In this document: positions 27,828-36,599 of the stretch, piece after piece
Position numbering within the stretch: the stretch's first letter is position 1
How the letters are laid out: each line of letters starts with the position of its first letter
Origin: a gamma proteobacterium symbiont of Stewartia floridana
GTDB lineage: Bacteria > Pseudomonadota > Gammaproteobacteria > Chromatiales > Chromatiaceae
Length of the DNA stretch: 64,000 bases
NCBI GenBank assembly: GCA_003676145.1
Contig: NAUB01000033.1
Coordinates: 1 to 64,000 of the forward strand
Direction: 5' to 3'
The notes under the pieces: model-generated
The model's database searches: none
What the model was told of the DNA's origin: nothing
The model's input: the letters and a program-made list of their open reading frames with translations, nothing else
Position numbers and translations under genes: made by a program

Positions 27828-27992
27828 TCTCACAGGATTGTGGCACTGCGGATCGACGCCAATCAACGTGAACCTGTCACCCATGTCGTCTGTGGCGTTG
27901 CTCTCGCCACGATGGCATTGGGATAACACCTTCAGCCTTGTATCGCTGTACAATAGCAATCTTTGTAACAGTTTAAAGGACAAGAGGCAGTT

Positions 27993-28925
27993 ATGTCGGC
28001 TCTGATCTGCGGCTCATTCGCTTTCGATACCATCATGGTCTTTCATGACCATTTCAAACACCACATCCTTCCGGAGCAGGTTCATATCCTGAATGTCTCT
28101 TTCCTGGTTCCCGATATGCGACGGGAGTTCGGTGGCTGCGCCGGAAACATTGCCTATAACCTGAATATGCTGGGTGGAGAGGGTAAGCCGGTCGGTACTG
28201 TCGGTGACGATTTCGAACCCTATGCTAAATGGATGGATGAGTGTGGTGTCAGCCGGGATCATATTCGAGTGGTTCCCGGCAGCTATACCGCTCAGGCCTA
28301 TATCACCACGGATAAAGACGACAATCAGATCACCGCTTTTCATCCCGGTGCAATGAACCTGGCACACGAGATCGATGTCTCAAAGATCGATGACTGCAGC
28401 TTGGGAATGGTCTCGCCAGACGGCAGGCAGGGCATGCTAGAGCATGCCGAACAGTTCGCCGAATCCGACGTACCTTTCATTTTTGACCCTGGTCAAGGCA
28501 TGCCGATGTTCGATGGCGATAGTCTGCTGAAGTTTGCTGAGCAGGCTACCTGGATGGCTTTCAATGACTATGAAGCGATGCTGATGCAGGAGAGAACCGG
28601 CAAGAGCCTGAAGCAGTTGGCGGAGATGGTGGAGGCTGTCATTGTCACCCGGGGAGCCGAAGGATCAGAGATCGTTACCCGGGACGCATCATTTCAGATT
28701 CCCAATGCACCGGTGAAAGCGGTGGTTGATCCTACCGGATGTGGTGATGCTTACCGGGCGGGGCTGATCTATGGCCTGATGAACGAGATGGACTGGCAGA
28801 CCACAGGTCGAATCGCCTCTTTGATGGGGGCAATCAAGGTTGAGCAGGCCGGGACACAAAACCATATTGTCTCTGCTGAATCCTTTGCGCATCGTTTTGA
28901 AAAAGCGTTTGATTATCGATTTTGA
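27993..28925 (+). CDS. PfkB-family carbohydrate/nucleoside kinase (adenosine kinase-like)
   Basis: A ribokinase-fold kinase of 310 residues that phosphorylates a sugar or nucleoside with ATP. Seen: the N-terminal GGCAGNIAYNLNMLGG substrate-lid region (about 47-62), a TAQAYITTDKDDNQITAFHPGAMN segment split around residues 93-117 that resembles adenosine/inosine kinases, and the C-terminal catalytic motif DPTGCGDAYRAGL at about 247-259 with the base Asp. The N-terminal CGSFAFDTI resembles archaeal and proteobacterial adenosine-kinase-like proteins. It stands alone between gcv and moeA. The true substrate cannot be decided from the sequence. Confidence 0.82.
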   Translation: MSALICGSFAFDTIMVFHDHFKHHILPEQVHILNVSFLVPDMRREFGGCAGNIAYNLNMLGGEGKPVGTVGDDFEPYAKWMDECGVSRDHIRVVPGSYTAQAYITTDKDDNQITAFHPGAMNLAHEIDVSKIDDCSLGMVSPDGRQGMLEHAEQFAESDVPFIFDPGQGMPMFDGDSLLKFAEQATWMAFNDYEAMLMQERTGKSLKQLAEMVEAVIVTRGAEGSEIVTRDASFQIPNAPVKAVVDPTGCGDAYRAGLIYGLMNEMDWQTTGRIASLMGAIKVEQAGTQNHIVSAESFAHRFEKAFDYRF

Positions 28926-28990
28926 ACTATTCAATCAAATCCTGGTGAACCCACCGGGGTTGGCTTAACAGATCCTTGGAGAGGTATGAG

Positions 28991-30229
28991 ATGAGTGATT
29001 GTGATCGCCATCAACCATCATTGAAACCTGTGGATGAGGCATTGGCGCTGCTGCTGTCGCAGGCTGAATCTGTTACAGATATAGAGTCGGTGCCACTTAA
29101 CCAGGCACTGGGAAGAGTACTGGCCGAGCCGGTTAAGAGTCAGGTCGATGTGCCTCCCTGGGATAACAGCGCAATGGATGGTTATGCGGTCAATTCCGCT
29201 GACCTGTCGGACGACAAAGCGTATCTGACGATCGATCAGCGGATTGCCGCGGGTTCGGTGGGTAGCTCCCTCAAGCCGGGAACCGCAGCCCGCATCTTTA
29301 CCGGCGCCCCGGTGCCACCCGGTGCGGATGTGGTCGTGATCCAGGAGGTTTGCGAGGCAGATGGAGATCGTTTGATCATCAAGGAGAAACCGGCAGCTGG
29401 TGCGAATATCAGAAGTGCCGGTGAGGATATCCTGCAGGGCGAGGTGATTCTGAAGCCGGGGTTACGTCTTGCACCACAACATCTTGGACTGGCAGCATCA
29501 GTGGGTGTGGCAGAGTTGTCGGTCTACCGCAAATTGAAGGTGGCGTTGTTTTCCAGTGGCGATGAACTGGTGATGCCGGGTAATCCACTCGGCTCAGGAC
29601 AGATCTACAACTCCAATCAATTCACCCTGACCGGGCTGTTGCAGCAGTTGGGTTGTGAAACCATTGAAATGGGCATTGTCGAGGATACCTTTGAGGCGAC
29701 TTGCGATGCGCTGCGACAGGGTGCTGAAGAGGCCGATCTGGTGCTGGCTTCAGGTGGGGTGTCCGTGGGGGAAGAGGATCATGTAAAGCCTGCCGTGGAG
29801 AGCCTGGGTTCACTGGACCTATGGAAAATTGCCAGTCGGCCGGGAAAACCTTTGGCTTTCGGACATATCAAAGGTACTCCGTTTCTCGGCTCTCCGGGAA
29901 ATCCGGTTTCCCTGTTCGTCACCTTCACGATCTTTGGCAGGCCATTCATCAAAAAGATGCAGGGCTTGACCACAGGCATTCAGCCGATCTGCCGCAAGGT
30001 TGTGGCGGGCTTCGAAAAGGCGGCAACCGACAAGCGCCAGGAGTATGCCCGTGGCCAGCTGGAGATCGATGAGCAGGGACGTGAGGTGGTCAGATTGTAT
30101 TCCAATCGATCCTCAGGCGTCTTGACCTCAGTCGCCTGGGCCAATGGCTTGGCCGTGTTACCCCCGTTGACGGAAATAAAGCCTGGTGATGTTGTGGATT
30201 TCATACCCTACAGTGAATTGATCAGCTGA
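28991..30229 (+). CDS. moeA: Molybdopterin molybdenumtransferase MoeA
   Basis: MoeA inserts molybdate into adenylylated molybdopterin, finishing molybdenum cofactor. Starting at 28991 (GGAGAGG six bases upstream) gives 412 residues; a TTG at 28976 would overlap that site. Motifs: PPWDNSAMDGYAV, AGSVGSSLKPGTAARIFTGA, the MoCF-binding FSSGDEL, LASGGVSVGEEDHVK and GSPGNPVS, plus a C-terminal beta domain. The moaD and moaE genes follow after a 277-base repeat-bearing spacer. moaA, moaB and moaC are not in the window. Confidence 0.96.
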   Translation: MSDCDRHQPSLKPVDEALALLLSQAESVTDIESVPLNQALGRVLAEPVKSQVDVPPWDNSAMDGYAVNSADLSDDKAYLTIDQRIAAGSVGSSLKPGTAARIFTGAPVPPGADVVVIQEVCEADGDRLIIKEKPAAGANIRSAGEDILQGEVILKPGLRLAPQHLGLAASVGVAELSVYRKLKVALFSSGDELVMPGNPLGSGQIYNSNQFTLTGLLQQLGCETIEMGIVEDTFEATCDALRQGAEEADLVLASGGVSVGEEDHVKPAVESLGSLDLWKIASRPGKPLAFGHIKGTPFLGSPGNPVSLFVTFTIFGRPFIKKMQGLTTGIQPICRKVVAGFEKAATDKRQEYARGQLEIDEQGREVVRLYSNRSSGVLTSVAWANGLAVLPPLTEIKPGDVVDFIPYSELIS

Positions 30230-30299
30230 TTTCGACTCTAAACCCTTCAATAGAGAGTGTATCTGTTAAGCTTGTTGGGATAATAGGATTAAGAGAATC

Positions 30300-30399
30300 A
30301 ACCGCAAAAGTACGCCAATCACCGCAAAATGCCGCGAATAACTTTCACATCAAGGCCATTATTTGCGTAATTCGCGGTGATTTGCGTCTATTGGCGGTT
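30300..30399. repeat. Degenerate 'TTTGCG' inverted repeat
   Basis: Arms at 30300-30341 and 30359-30399 are inverted copies of about 41 bases with roughly three quarters of positions matching. They share the ATTTGCG...TTCGCGGTGATTTGCG flavour of the 31-base repeats elsewhere. An 17-base centre separates them. It lies 70 bases after the moeA stop. Confidence 0.75.
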
Positions 30400-30411
30400 T
30401 TTCAGGCGCAA

Positions 30412-30444
30412 CAGGGTGCATTGGATTAGTGTTAACAGGCCCTA
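30412..30444 (+). repeat. 33-base dispersed repeat, copy 2
   Basis: 31 of 33 bases match 66-98, including TTAGTGTTAACAGGCCCTA. It lies 12 bases after the degenerate 'TTTGCG' inverted repeat and 62 bases before moaD. Confidence 0.8.
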
Positions 30445-30506
30445 AGTGCCAATCGGGTCAATCATATTGATGAATCAGCTATTTTAGTCTGTGCGAGGGT
30501 TTTTGG

Positions 30507-30758
30507 ATGGTTCAACTACGTTTGTTTGCAAGATTCAGAGAAGAGCTGGGTGTCGATTCGGAGCAGTTGGAATCGGATGACCTGCGCTGTGTAGAGGATC
30601 TGCTCAGCCGGTTGCGCCAGCGCGGTGGAGCCTGGTCGAGACTGTTGGCGGAGGACCAACGGATCATGATGGCGGTGAACCAGGAGATGGCCAATCCTCA
30701 GACACCCCTGCAGGCGGGGGATGAGATCGCCCTGTTTCCACCGGTCACCGGAGGCTGA
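30507..30758 (+). CDS. moaD: Molybdopterin synthase sulfur carrier subunit MoaD
   Basis: MoaD carries the thiocarboxylate sulfur that MoaE inserts into precursor Z (cPMP). It is a ubiquitin-like protein of 83 residues ending in the diagnostic Gly-Gly (FPPVTGG), which becomes the thiocarboxylate. GAGGG eight bases before the ATG is the likely ribosome site. moaE begins 3 bases after its stop. Confidence 0.93.
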   Translation: MVQLRLFARFREELGVDSEQLESDDLRCVEDLLSRLRQRGGAWSRLLAEDQRIMMAVNQEMANPQTPLQAGDEIALFPPVTGG

Positions 30759-30761
30759 AGC

Positions 30762-31232
30762 ATGTATACCATCCGGGTGGATAGTGAGCCTTTCGATCCA
30801 AACCATGAAGTGGATCTGTTGCGGGGTGAGGATCCTGCCATCGGCGCGGTAGTCTCGTTCATCGGTTTGATGCGTGATCTCAACGAGGGTGACCGGGTCG
30901 ACAACATGTTCCTCGAGCACTACCCCGGTATGACCGAGAACGCCCTGGAACAGATCGTAAAACTTGCCTTTGAACGCTGGCAGCTGCAGGGCTGCCGGGT
31001 TGTACATCGGGTTGGTGAGTTGAAGCCGACCGACCCGATCGTTCTGGTCGCCGTGGCCTCAGCCCATCGTAAGGAGGCATTTCAGGCTTGTGAGTTCATC
31101 ATTGATTATCTGAAGACTCAGGCGCCATTTTGGAAAAAGGAGGCAACCGAAAATGGCGAACGGTGGGTTGACGCCCGCGACAGTGATGACGAGGCAATCC
31201 GTCAGTGGTCCCAGGCAGGGAGTGATCATTAG
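30762..31232 (+). CDS. moaE: Molybdopterin synthase catalytic subunit MoaE
   Basis: MoaE pairs with MoaD to make molybdopterin. The 156-residue protein shows VVSFIGLMRDLNEG (about 31-44), LEHYPGMTE, VHRVGELKPTDPIVLVAVAS and a KTQAPFWKKE active-site lysine region at about 121-130. GGAGG seven bases upstream overlaps the end of moaD (its GG codons), coupling the two. Confidence 0.95.
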   Translation: MYTIRVDSEPFDPNHEVDLLRGEDPAIGAVVSFIGLMRDLNEGDRVDNMFLEHYPGMTENALEQIVKLAFERWQLQGCRVVHRVGELKPTDPIVLVAVASAHRKEAFQACEFIIDYLKTQAPFWKKEATENGERWVDARDSDDEAIRQWSQAGSDH

Positions 31233-31337
31233 CCTGGAATAGAACTGTTTTGCCATAACGCTTATCTCTTTGATTCAGGGTATTCCGGATGAGTATCGCC
31301 CTGGTTTGATTAAGGATTGAAGCGCAGGAGAGGCGCC

Positions 31338-31982
31338 ATGAACCGAACTCAATGGGTGTTGACAGGATTGATCCTGCTGCCCCAATCCGCCGTTGCTTAC
31401 GATAGCGTTGTGGGAGCGAGACTGGGTTCATTGGGTTTCGGTATTGAAGCGGGCTATGGTCTGACAGAACAGTTCAAAGCCCGGCTCGGTTTCAATCGAT
31501 ACGACTTCGGTTTCGATGCCAAGGTGGATGGGGTTGAATACGATCTCGATCTGCAGTGGCGGAGCCTCTCTCTGGTTGCCGATTGGCACCCTTTTAGATC
31601 CAAATCCTCATTTCGCTTTACTGCCGGTGTTTTCCGCAACAACAATGAAATCAGCGGCTCTTCCGCTGTTGAAAACCTGACCATAGGCAATACTGTCTAC
31701 CCTGGGGTAGGTTTGGATGCGGTTGTGGGTTTCAGGTCTTATGCGCCCTACCTGGGGGTAGGCTGGGATACCGGTGTCAACAAACAGCAGGGTTGGGGGT
31801 TCAATGTGGATCTGGGGGTTCTCTATCAGGGGGCCGGTAGTGTCGACCTGATGCCCACCGGCGCCCTGGCAGACCTGGTTGATCCAAACGATGTTAGATT
31901 GGAAGAGCAACGGTTTGAGGATGATATCGAGGATTATCGCTACTACCCGGTCTTCTCGTTTGGTTTCTCCTACCGTTTTTGA
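31338..31982 (+). CDS. Predicted outer membrane beta-barrel protein
   Basis: Function not recognised. From the ATG at 31338 (CAGGAGAGG upstream) it has 214 residues: a signal peptide of about 20 (MNRTQWVLTGLILLPQSAVA) and then alternating strands rich in Gly and aromatic residues (LGFGIEAGYGLTEQFKARLGF, followed by WRSLSLVADWHPF). It ends in FSFGFSYRF, whose terminal Phe is the usual BAM signal. The layout suits an 8-strand OmpA/OmpW-size barrel. It may be a surface or small-solute protein; the neighbours (moaE upstream, regulator downstream) give no hint. Confidence 0.8.
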   Translation: MNRTQWVLTGLILLPQSAVAYDSVVGARLGSLGFGIEAGYGLTEQFKARLGFNRYDFGFDAKVDGVEYDLDLQWRSLSLVADWHPFRSKSSFRFTAGVFRNNNEISGSSAVENLTIGNTVYPGVGLDAVVGFRSYAPYLGVGWDTGVNKQQGWGFNVDLGVLYQGAGSVDLMPTGALADLVDPNDVRLEEQRFEDDIEDYRYYPVFSFGFSYRF

Positions 31983-32126
31983 GCCGCCGCAATCGTTTGC
32001 AGCAGAGTCCGCCAGGCAAGGGCTGATCGACCCGGCTATCTTGCGTGTCTGCATTCTGTCTGAAAGGGGGGCATGAAAAAGCCGGGATGTACCGCAATCA
32101 TCCCGGCTGGAGATCAGGAAGCTGAG

Positions 32127-32501
32127 CTACTTCTTGTTCGAGTGAAGCAGAACCTGCTCGAAGATGTTGCGTTTGATTCTGCTGCGAATCGGTTCCGGCA
32201 GGTTATGCCAGGCTTTGGCTACTTCAATGGATTCATCATCCATTACGGCAGAGGTGTTCTCGCCGAACATCAGCCAGGCTGGATTGACGTCCAGGACCTG
32301 TGCGATTTCGTCAATTTTTCTAGGGCGCAGGCTTTTGCCGTTTTCAATCTTTTGAATGACGGCCTGATTGGTGCCGGCGCGCAGAGCCAGTTCCTCTTGC
32401 GTCCAGCCTCTCTCCCGTCTTTTTCTGCGTAGTCTAGAGCCTAGAGTATCCATTTCCCGCGGTATATAGGTTTCAAATTTTTGTGCGTGTACGTAGCTCA
32501 T
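32127..32501 (-). CDS. XRE-family helix-turn-helix regulator
   Basis: A DNA-binding protein of about 124 residues. The HTH_3 domain spans LGSRLRRKRRERGWTQEELA, LRAGTNQAVIQKIENGKSL, RPRKIDEIAQVLDVNPAWL (about residues 20-75), ending in the NPAWLMFGE pattern shared with phage CI/Cro-like and housekeeping XRE proteins. A short helical tail follows. The open frame runs to 32648, but starts at 32501 (GGAAGG upstream), 32513 or 32453 are likelier. It is divergent from lgt, so it may control itself or lgt. Target unknown. Confidence 0.82.
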   Translation of the reverse strand: MSYVHAQKFETYIPREMDTLGSRLRRKRRERGWTQEELALRAGTNQAVIQKIENGKSLRPRKIDEIAQVLDVNPAWLMFGENTSAVMDDESIEVAKAWHNLPEPIRSRIKRNIFEQVLLHSNKK

Positions 32502-32741
32502 TGTCCTTCCCATTGGATGCCTAAAGGTTGTTGCATCGTCTTGTATCTGGTAGCGGCGCATCCAACGAAAACTTGACACTCTGGATTTGTCCGTCACAAC
32601 GCCTGTGAAATTAATTCCAGTACATGGGAATAATGTGACTAAGTTCACAGTATCCTAACATGGGCTGTGTGTCAGAAAATCGCAGATATCCAAAAAAATG
32701 TCACATTGGAGAATGGGGTTCCTGTGATAACATGCCCAGCC

Positions 32742-33581
32742 ATGCTGACTTACCCCGACATAGATCCCGTAATCGTGACCTTGGGGTCAATCGACATCTA
32801 TTGGTACGGTGTGATGTATATGATTGGCTTCTTCGGCGGCTGGTGGCTTGGGCGTATCCGTGTCGGTAAGCCCGGTATCGTCTGGAACACCAAGCAGGTG
32901 GACGATATCGTCTTCTACATTGTGCTCGGAGTGGTCGGTGGTGGTCGAATCGGCTATCTGCTGTTTTATGATCTGCAGAGCTTCCTGGCCAATCCATTGA
33001 TCATTTTTATGGTCTGGGAGGGCGGAATGGCCTTCCACGGCGGTTTGATCGGTGTGTTGCTGGCAATGTGGTATTTTGCCCATAAAGAGGGGCGGACCTT
33101 TTTTGAGGCAACCGACTTTATTGCGCCGCTGGTCACCATTGGTCTGGGTGCCGGTCGCTTGGGTAACTTCATCAACGGGGAACTCTGGGGGGGAGTCACC
33201 TCACTGCCCTGGGGTATGCAGGTGCCCTGCATCGAGGCCGACAACCTGTGTGCCCGCCTGGGGCTGCCGCCGGACACGGTCATCTCGCCTCCGGTACATC
33301 CCAATCAGCTCTATGAGTTCCTGCTTGAAGGGGTACTGCTGTTTACCATCCTCTGGCTCTTCTCGGCCAAGGCCAGGCCGAGGATGGCAGTCTCCGGACT
33401 GTTTCTGATCTGCTACGGGACATTTCGCATCGCCATCGAGTTTGTTCGCCTGCCCGATCTGCACATCGGTTACCTGGCGTTTGACTGGCTGACCATGGGG
33501 CAGCTGTTGAGTGTGCCAATGATTCTGTTTGGTGTTTTGTTGCTCTATCTCGCCTACCGTAGAGAACCAATGCCTGCTTGA
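32742..33581 (+). CDS. lgt: Prolipoprotein diacylglyceryl transferase Lgt
   Basis: Lgt attaches diacylglycerol from phosphatidylglycerol to the lipobox cysteine of prolipoproteins, the first lipoprotein maturation step, in the inner membrane. From 32742 it has 279 residues and about seven membrane segments. Motifs: [19 protein letters not shown] at the N terminus, [13 protein letters not shown] with the catalytic-region His, and the signature [24 protein letters not shown] follows. The frame is open to 32667 but the added residues are not like the family. No strong ribosome site. It is followed 58 bases later by thyA, the usual order. Its clients here would include RlpA and the two large lipoproteins. 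Confidence 0.95.
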   Translation: MLTYPDIDPVIVTLGSIDIYWYGVMYMIGFFGGWWLGRIRVGKPGIVWNTKQVDDIVFYIVLGVVGGGRIGYLLFYDLQSFLANPLIIFMVWEGGMAFHGGLIGVLLAMWYFAHKEGRTFFEATDFIAPLVTIGLGAGRLGNFINGELWGGVTSLPWGMQVPCIEADNLCARLGLPPDTVISPPVHPNQLYEFLLEGVLLFTILWLFSAKARPRMAVSGLFLICYGTFRIAIEFVRLPDLHIGYLAFDWLTMGQLLSVPMILFGVLLLYLAYRREPMPA

Positions 33582-33639
33582 AGCCCGTTACATAACCTAT
33601 TATGGTGCCGGGTTGAAAAGCAGATTTATAGGCAACAGC

Positions 33640-34434
33640 ATGCAACAGTATCTTGATCTAATGCGCCATGTGCGGGATTTCGGGGTTACCAAGGAGGATC
33701 GAACCGGCACGGGTACCCGCAGTGTATTTGGTTATCAGATGCGTTTCGATCTCTCCCAGGGATTTCCTCTGCTGACTACCAAAAAGCTGCACCTGAGATC
33801 GATCATCCATGAGTTGCTGTGGTTTCTGCAAGGCGATACCAATATCCGCTATCTGAAGGAGAATGGGGTCAGTATCTGGGATGAGTGGGCTGATGAAGAG
33901 GGCAATCTTGGTCCTGTCTATGGCTATCAGTGGCGCTCCTGGCCAACCCCGGGGGGTGGCCATGTTGACCAGATCGCTCAGCTGGTGGAACAGATCCAGG
34001 CGAATCCGGACTCTCGGCGTCTGATCGTCTCAGCCTGGAATCCGGCCCAGGTCGATGCGATGGCTCTGCCTCCTTGCCACTGCCTGTTCCAGTTCTATGT
34101 GGCGGAGGGCCGGCTCTCCTGTCAGCTCTATCAACGCAGTGCGGATATATTCCTCGGTGTGCCGTTCAATATCGCCTCATATGCCCTGCTGACCATGATG
34201 GTGGCTCAAGTCGCCGGCCTCGAGCCGGGGGATTTTGTGCATACCTTTGGCGATGCTCATCTCTATCTGAATCACCTGGATCAGGTGGAGTTGCAGCTCT
34301 CCCGGGAACCGAAAGCCCTGCCTCGCATGTCGATCAATCCAGAGGTGAAGGATATCTTCGCGTTTCGCTTCGAGGATTTTGAATTGACCGATTACGACCC
34401 GCACCCCCATATCAAGGCCCCGGTCGCGGTTTGA
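33640..34434 (+). CDS. thyA: Thymidylate synthase
   Basis: ThyA methylates dUMP to dTMP using 5,10-methylene-THF and releases dihydrofolate. From 33640 it has 264 residues, the same as E. coli; the longer frame back to 33529 lies inside lgt and is rejected. The catalytic Cys146 is in [23 protein letters not shown], the dUMP-phosphate Arg pair ([12 protein letters not shown]), and [19 protein letters not shown] are present. The folA gene that recycles its dihydrofolate product follows after 22 bases. Confidence 0.98.
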   Translation: MQQYLDLMRHVRDFGVTKEDRTGTGTRSVFGYQMRFDLSQGFPLLTTKKLHLRSIIHELLWFLQGDTNIRYLKENGVSIWDEWADEEGNLGPVYGYQWRSWPTPGGGHVDQIAQLVEQIQANPDSRRLIVSAWNPAQVDAMALPPCHCLFQFYVAEGRLSCQLYQRSADIFLGVPFNIASYALLTMMVAQVAGLEPGDFVHTFGDAHLYLNHLDQVELQLSREPKALPRMSINPEVKDIFAFRFEDFELTDYDPHPHIKAPVAV

Positions 34435-34456
34435 TGCCTATAAATAAGGAGTCGAT

Positions 34457-34963
34457 GTGTCGATAATCTCGCTTGTCACAGCAATGGCAAATAACGGTGT
34501 GATCGGTCGCGATAACCGCCTGCCCTGGCATCTGCCTGCCGATCTGCAGCACTTCAAGTCTCTGACAATGGGAAAGCCGATCCTGATGGGGCGGAATACC
34601 TGGGAGTCCCTGCCTGGACTGCTGCCCGGTCGAAGGCATATCGTGGTGACCCGCAATCAGGCCTATGTTGCCCCTGGCGCCGAGGTGGTGCACTCGGTAG
34701 GGGAGGCTTTGGCGGCGGTGGAAGGGGAGCCGGAGATCATGATCGTTGGTGGCAGCCATTTTTATGCTGAGATGCTGCCCAGAGCGGATCGTCTCTATCT
34801 GACATTGGTGGACGCGGAGGTCGGGGGAGATGTGCAATTTCCTGAAATCGATTGGCAGGAGTGGCAGGAAGTGGCGCGTGAAAACCATTCGGCGGACGAA
34901 AAGAATGCCTATGACTACGCTTTTGTTGACCTGGTCCGACGACCTTCCGTAGCGGACAATTGA
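34457..34963 (+). CDS. folA: Dihydrofolate reductase
   Basis: FolA reduces dihydrofolate to tetrahydrofolate with NADPH. The 168-residue protein begins at a GTG (34457) with AAGGAG five bases upstream; the ATG two bases earlier is out of frame and stops at once. Motifs: ISLVTAMANNGVIGRDNRLPWHLPADL with the catalytic Asp (at 34460-34540), the NADPH loop MGRNTWESL, and IMIVGGSHFYAEML. It is convergent with apaH, 21 bases apart. Confidence 0.97.
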   Translation: MSIISLVTAMANNGVIGRDNRLPWHLPADLQHFKSLTMGKPILMGRNTWESLPGLLPGRRHIVVTRNQAYVAPGAEVVHSVGEALAAVEGEPEIMIVGGSHFYAEMLPRADRLYLTLVDAEVGGDVQFPEIDWQEWQEVARENHSADEKNAYDYAFVDLVRRPSVADN

Positions 34964-34984
34964 AAACGGTTTGGGTTTACTTGT

Positions 34985-35806
34985 CTATCTGGCCGGGCAA
35001 CTCAGATGGTAGGGTTTCGGTGGCTTGTGTTTCCGAAGTTTCAACGCTGTGAGCTGACCACCCCAGAAGCATCCGCTATCCAGTGACCAGACATTGTCGA
35101 TCTGTCGGTAGCCCAGTGTCGACCAGTGACCGAACAGAATCTTGTCATGCCGGCTTTTTCTGCCGGGCACCGCATACCAGGGGATGGAGGTATTCATATG
35201 GAGCTCCGGTGCGCCTTTGTCCCGCATCGACAATCGGCCATCCCGGGTGCAGTAGCGAAGTCGGGTGAAGCAGTTGGTGATATAGCGTAATCTCTCCATG
35301 CCGCTGAGGTTGTCCCGCCACTTATCCGGTTTATCCCCATACATCTGCTGGCAAAAATCGTGAAATCCCGACCCGCGAAGGGTCTTTTCCAACTCCCGGG
35401 CGCAGCTCAGTGCTTTCGTGAGATCCCATTGGGGTGGCAGGCCGGCGTGAACCATGCTGATGTTGCGCTTGCTATGGTGGACCATGATGGGGCGATGGCG
35501 TAACCAATCGATCAGATCCTGGCTGTCCGGCGCATCGAGAATATCCATCATGCTGCCCTGTTTCTGATGAGTCCGGTTCCCCTGAGAGATGGCCAGCAGG
35601 TGCAGGTCGTGGTTGCCCAATACGCAGACGGCCCGGTTACCCAGGGATTTGATGAAGCGCACCACCTGAAGTGATTTTGGTCCCCGGTTTACCAGGTCTC
35701 CGGCAAACCAAAGCTTATCTTTGGCTGGATCAAAGCGTATCAGCTCCAAAAGCTGTTGCAGTTCATCGTAACAGCCCTGTACATCCCCAATTGCATAGAT
35801 AGCCAT
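34985..35806 (-). CDS. apaH: Diadenosine tetraphosphatase ApaH
   Basis: ApaH cleaves Ap4A to two ADP and can remove Np4-type RNA caps. The 273-residue protein shows the metallophosphoesterase motifs in order: GDVQGCYDEL (about 7-16), GDLVNRGPKS (about 36-45), GNHDLH (about 64-69), and the C-terminal SLDSGCFWGGQLTAL. It is downstream of apaG on the same strand. In E. coli this pair continues the lptD-surA-pdxA-rsmA operon; here it is 30 kb away. Confidence 0.97.
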   Translation of the reverse strand: MAIYAIGDVQGCYDELQQLLELIRFDPAKDKLWFAGDLVNRGPKSLQVVRFIKSLGNRAVCVLGNHDLHLLAISQGNRTHQKQGSMMDILDAPDSQDLIDWLRHRPIMVHHSKRNISMVHAGLPPQWDLTKALSCARELEKTLRGSGFHDFCQQMYGDKPDKWRDNLSGMERLRYITNCFTRLRYCTRDGRLSMRDKGAPELHMNTSIPWYAVPGRKSRHDKILFGHWSTLGYRQIDNVWSLDSGCFWGGQLTALKLRKHKPPKPYHLSCPAR

Positions 35807-35932
35807 AGTTGTTCTTGATATTGCCTGGTTGAATCTCTGGCGGTTACCTGTTGGGTGCTTGAAGCTGAGTGAAACTGCCTGTTGACTGAAGTTGGATGAA
35901 CCCTGTCAATGATTCATCTTCGGGCTCAATGC

Positions 35933-36316
35933 CTAGTGAAGACTGCCGGGGCGGGCCAGAGAAAAGGCCGGAATCAGAGCGTCAAAATGGTTCCCCTGAG
36001 CGTCGATCATATCGTAACTGCCCTGCATGCTACCGACCGGAGTGTCCAGAACAGTGCCGCTGGTGTAGCGGAAGGTCTCTCCCGGGTTGAGCTGCGGCTG
36101 CTCCCCAACTACCCCCTCGCCACGGACCTCCTGGGTTTTGCCGTTGGCATCAGTAATGATCCAGTGGCGATTCATGAGGCGCGCGGAGGATTCTCCGTCG
36201 TTGCGAATGGTGACTGTGTAGGAAAAGACATATCGCTGCTCTTTGGGCAGAGATTGGGCCTCGATGTATCGAGTCTCAACCTCAACTTCGATATGGTGCT
36301 TCGTTTCCTTTTCCAT
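35933..36316 (-). CDS. apaG: ApaG family protein (Co2+/Mg2+ efflux-associated)
   Basis: A single-domain ApaG (DUF525) fibronectin-III-like protein of 127 residues from the ATG at 36316; a TTG at 36325 is the alternative. Family pattern: RYVFSYTVTIRNDGESSARL, RHWIITDANGKTQEVRGEGV and VGEQPQLNPGETFRYTSG. Biochemical role is unclear; it has been linked to divalent-cation effects in Salmonella. It is upstream of apaH with a 126-base gap. Confidence 0.93.
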   Translation of the reverse strand: MEKETKHHIEVEVETRYIEAQSLPKEQRYVFSYTVTIRNDGESSARLMNRHWIITDANGKTQEVRGEGVVGEQPQLNPGETFRYTSGTVLDTPVGSMQGSYDMIDAQGNHFDALIPAFSLARPGSLH

Positions 36317-36599
36317 CTTTATCAAACCTGATCGTTAATATTGCTCTGCTGTCTGCTCAACAGTTCTCATTGATTAAAGGGTACTGGGGCACAGTGGGTA
36401 GTGCAATAGCGGAAAGGGGGTTATTGGTGATCCGCTCTGTATGCTATTTGGCCGCATCCCGCGTATTAGGTTCAGCCGACGCAATGCTATTGGAATAGTT
36501 CTGGTAAATCCGATGGTTAGCAAATGCTTGAGAATTCTATCAAGAAATAAATTCCGGTGCCGATACGCTGATCAGGAAACATTACAGGAATCCGGCGAA

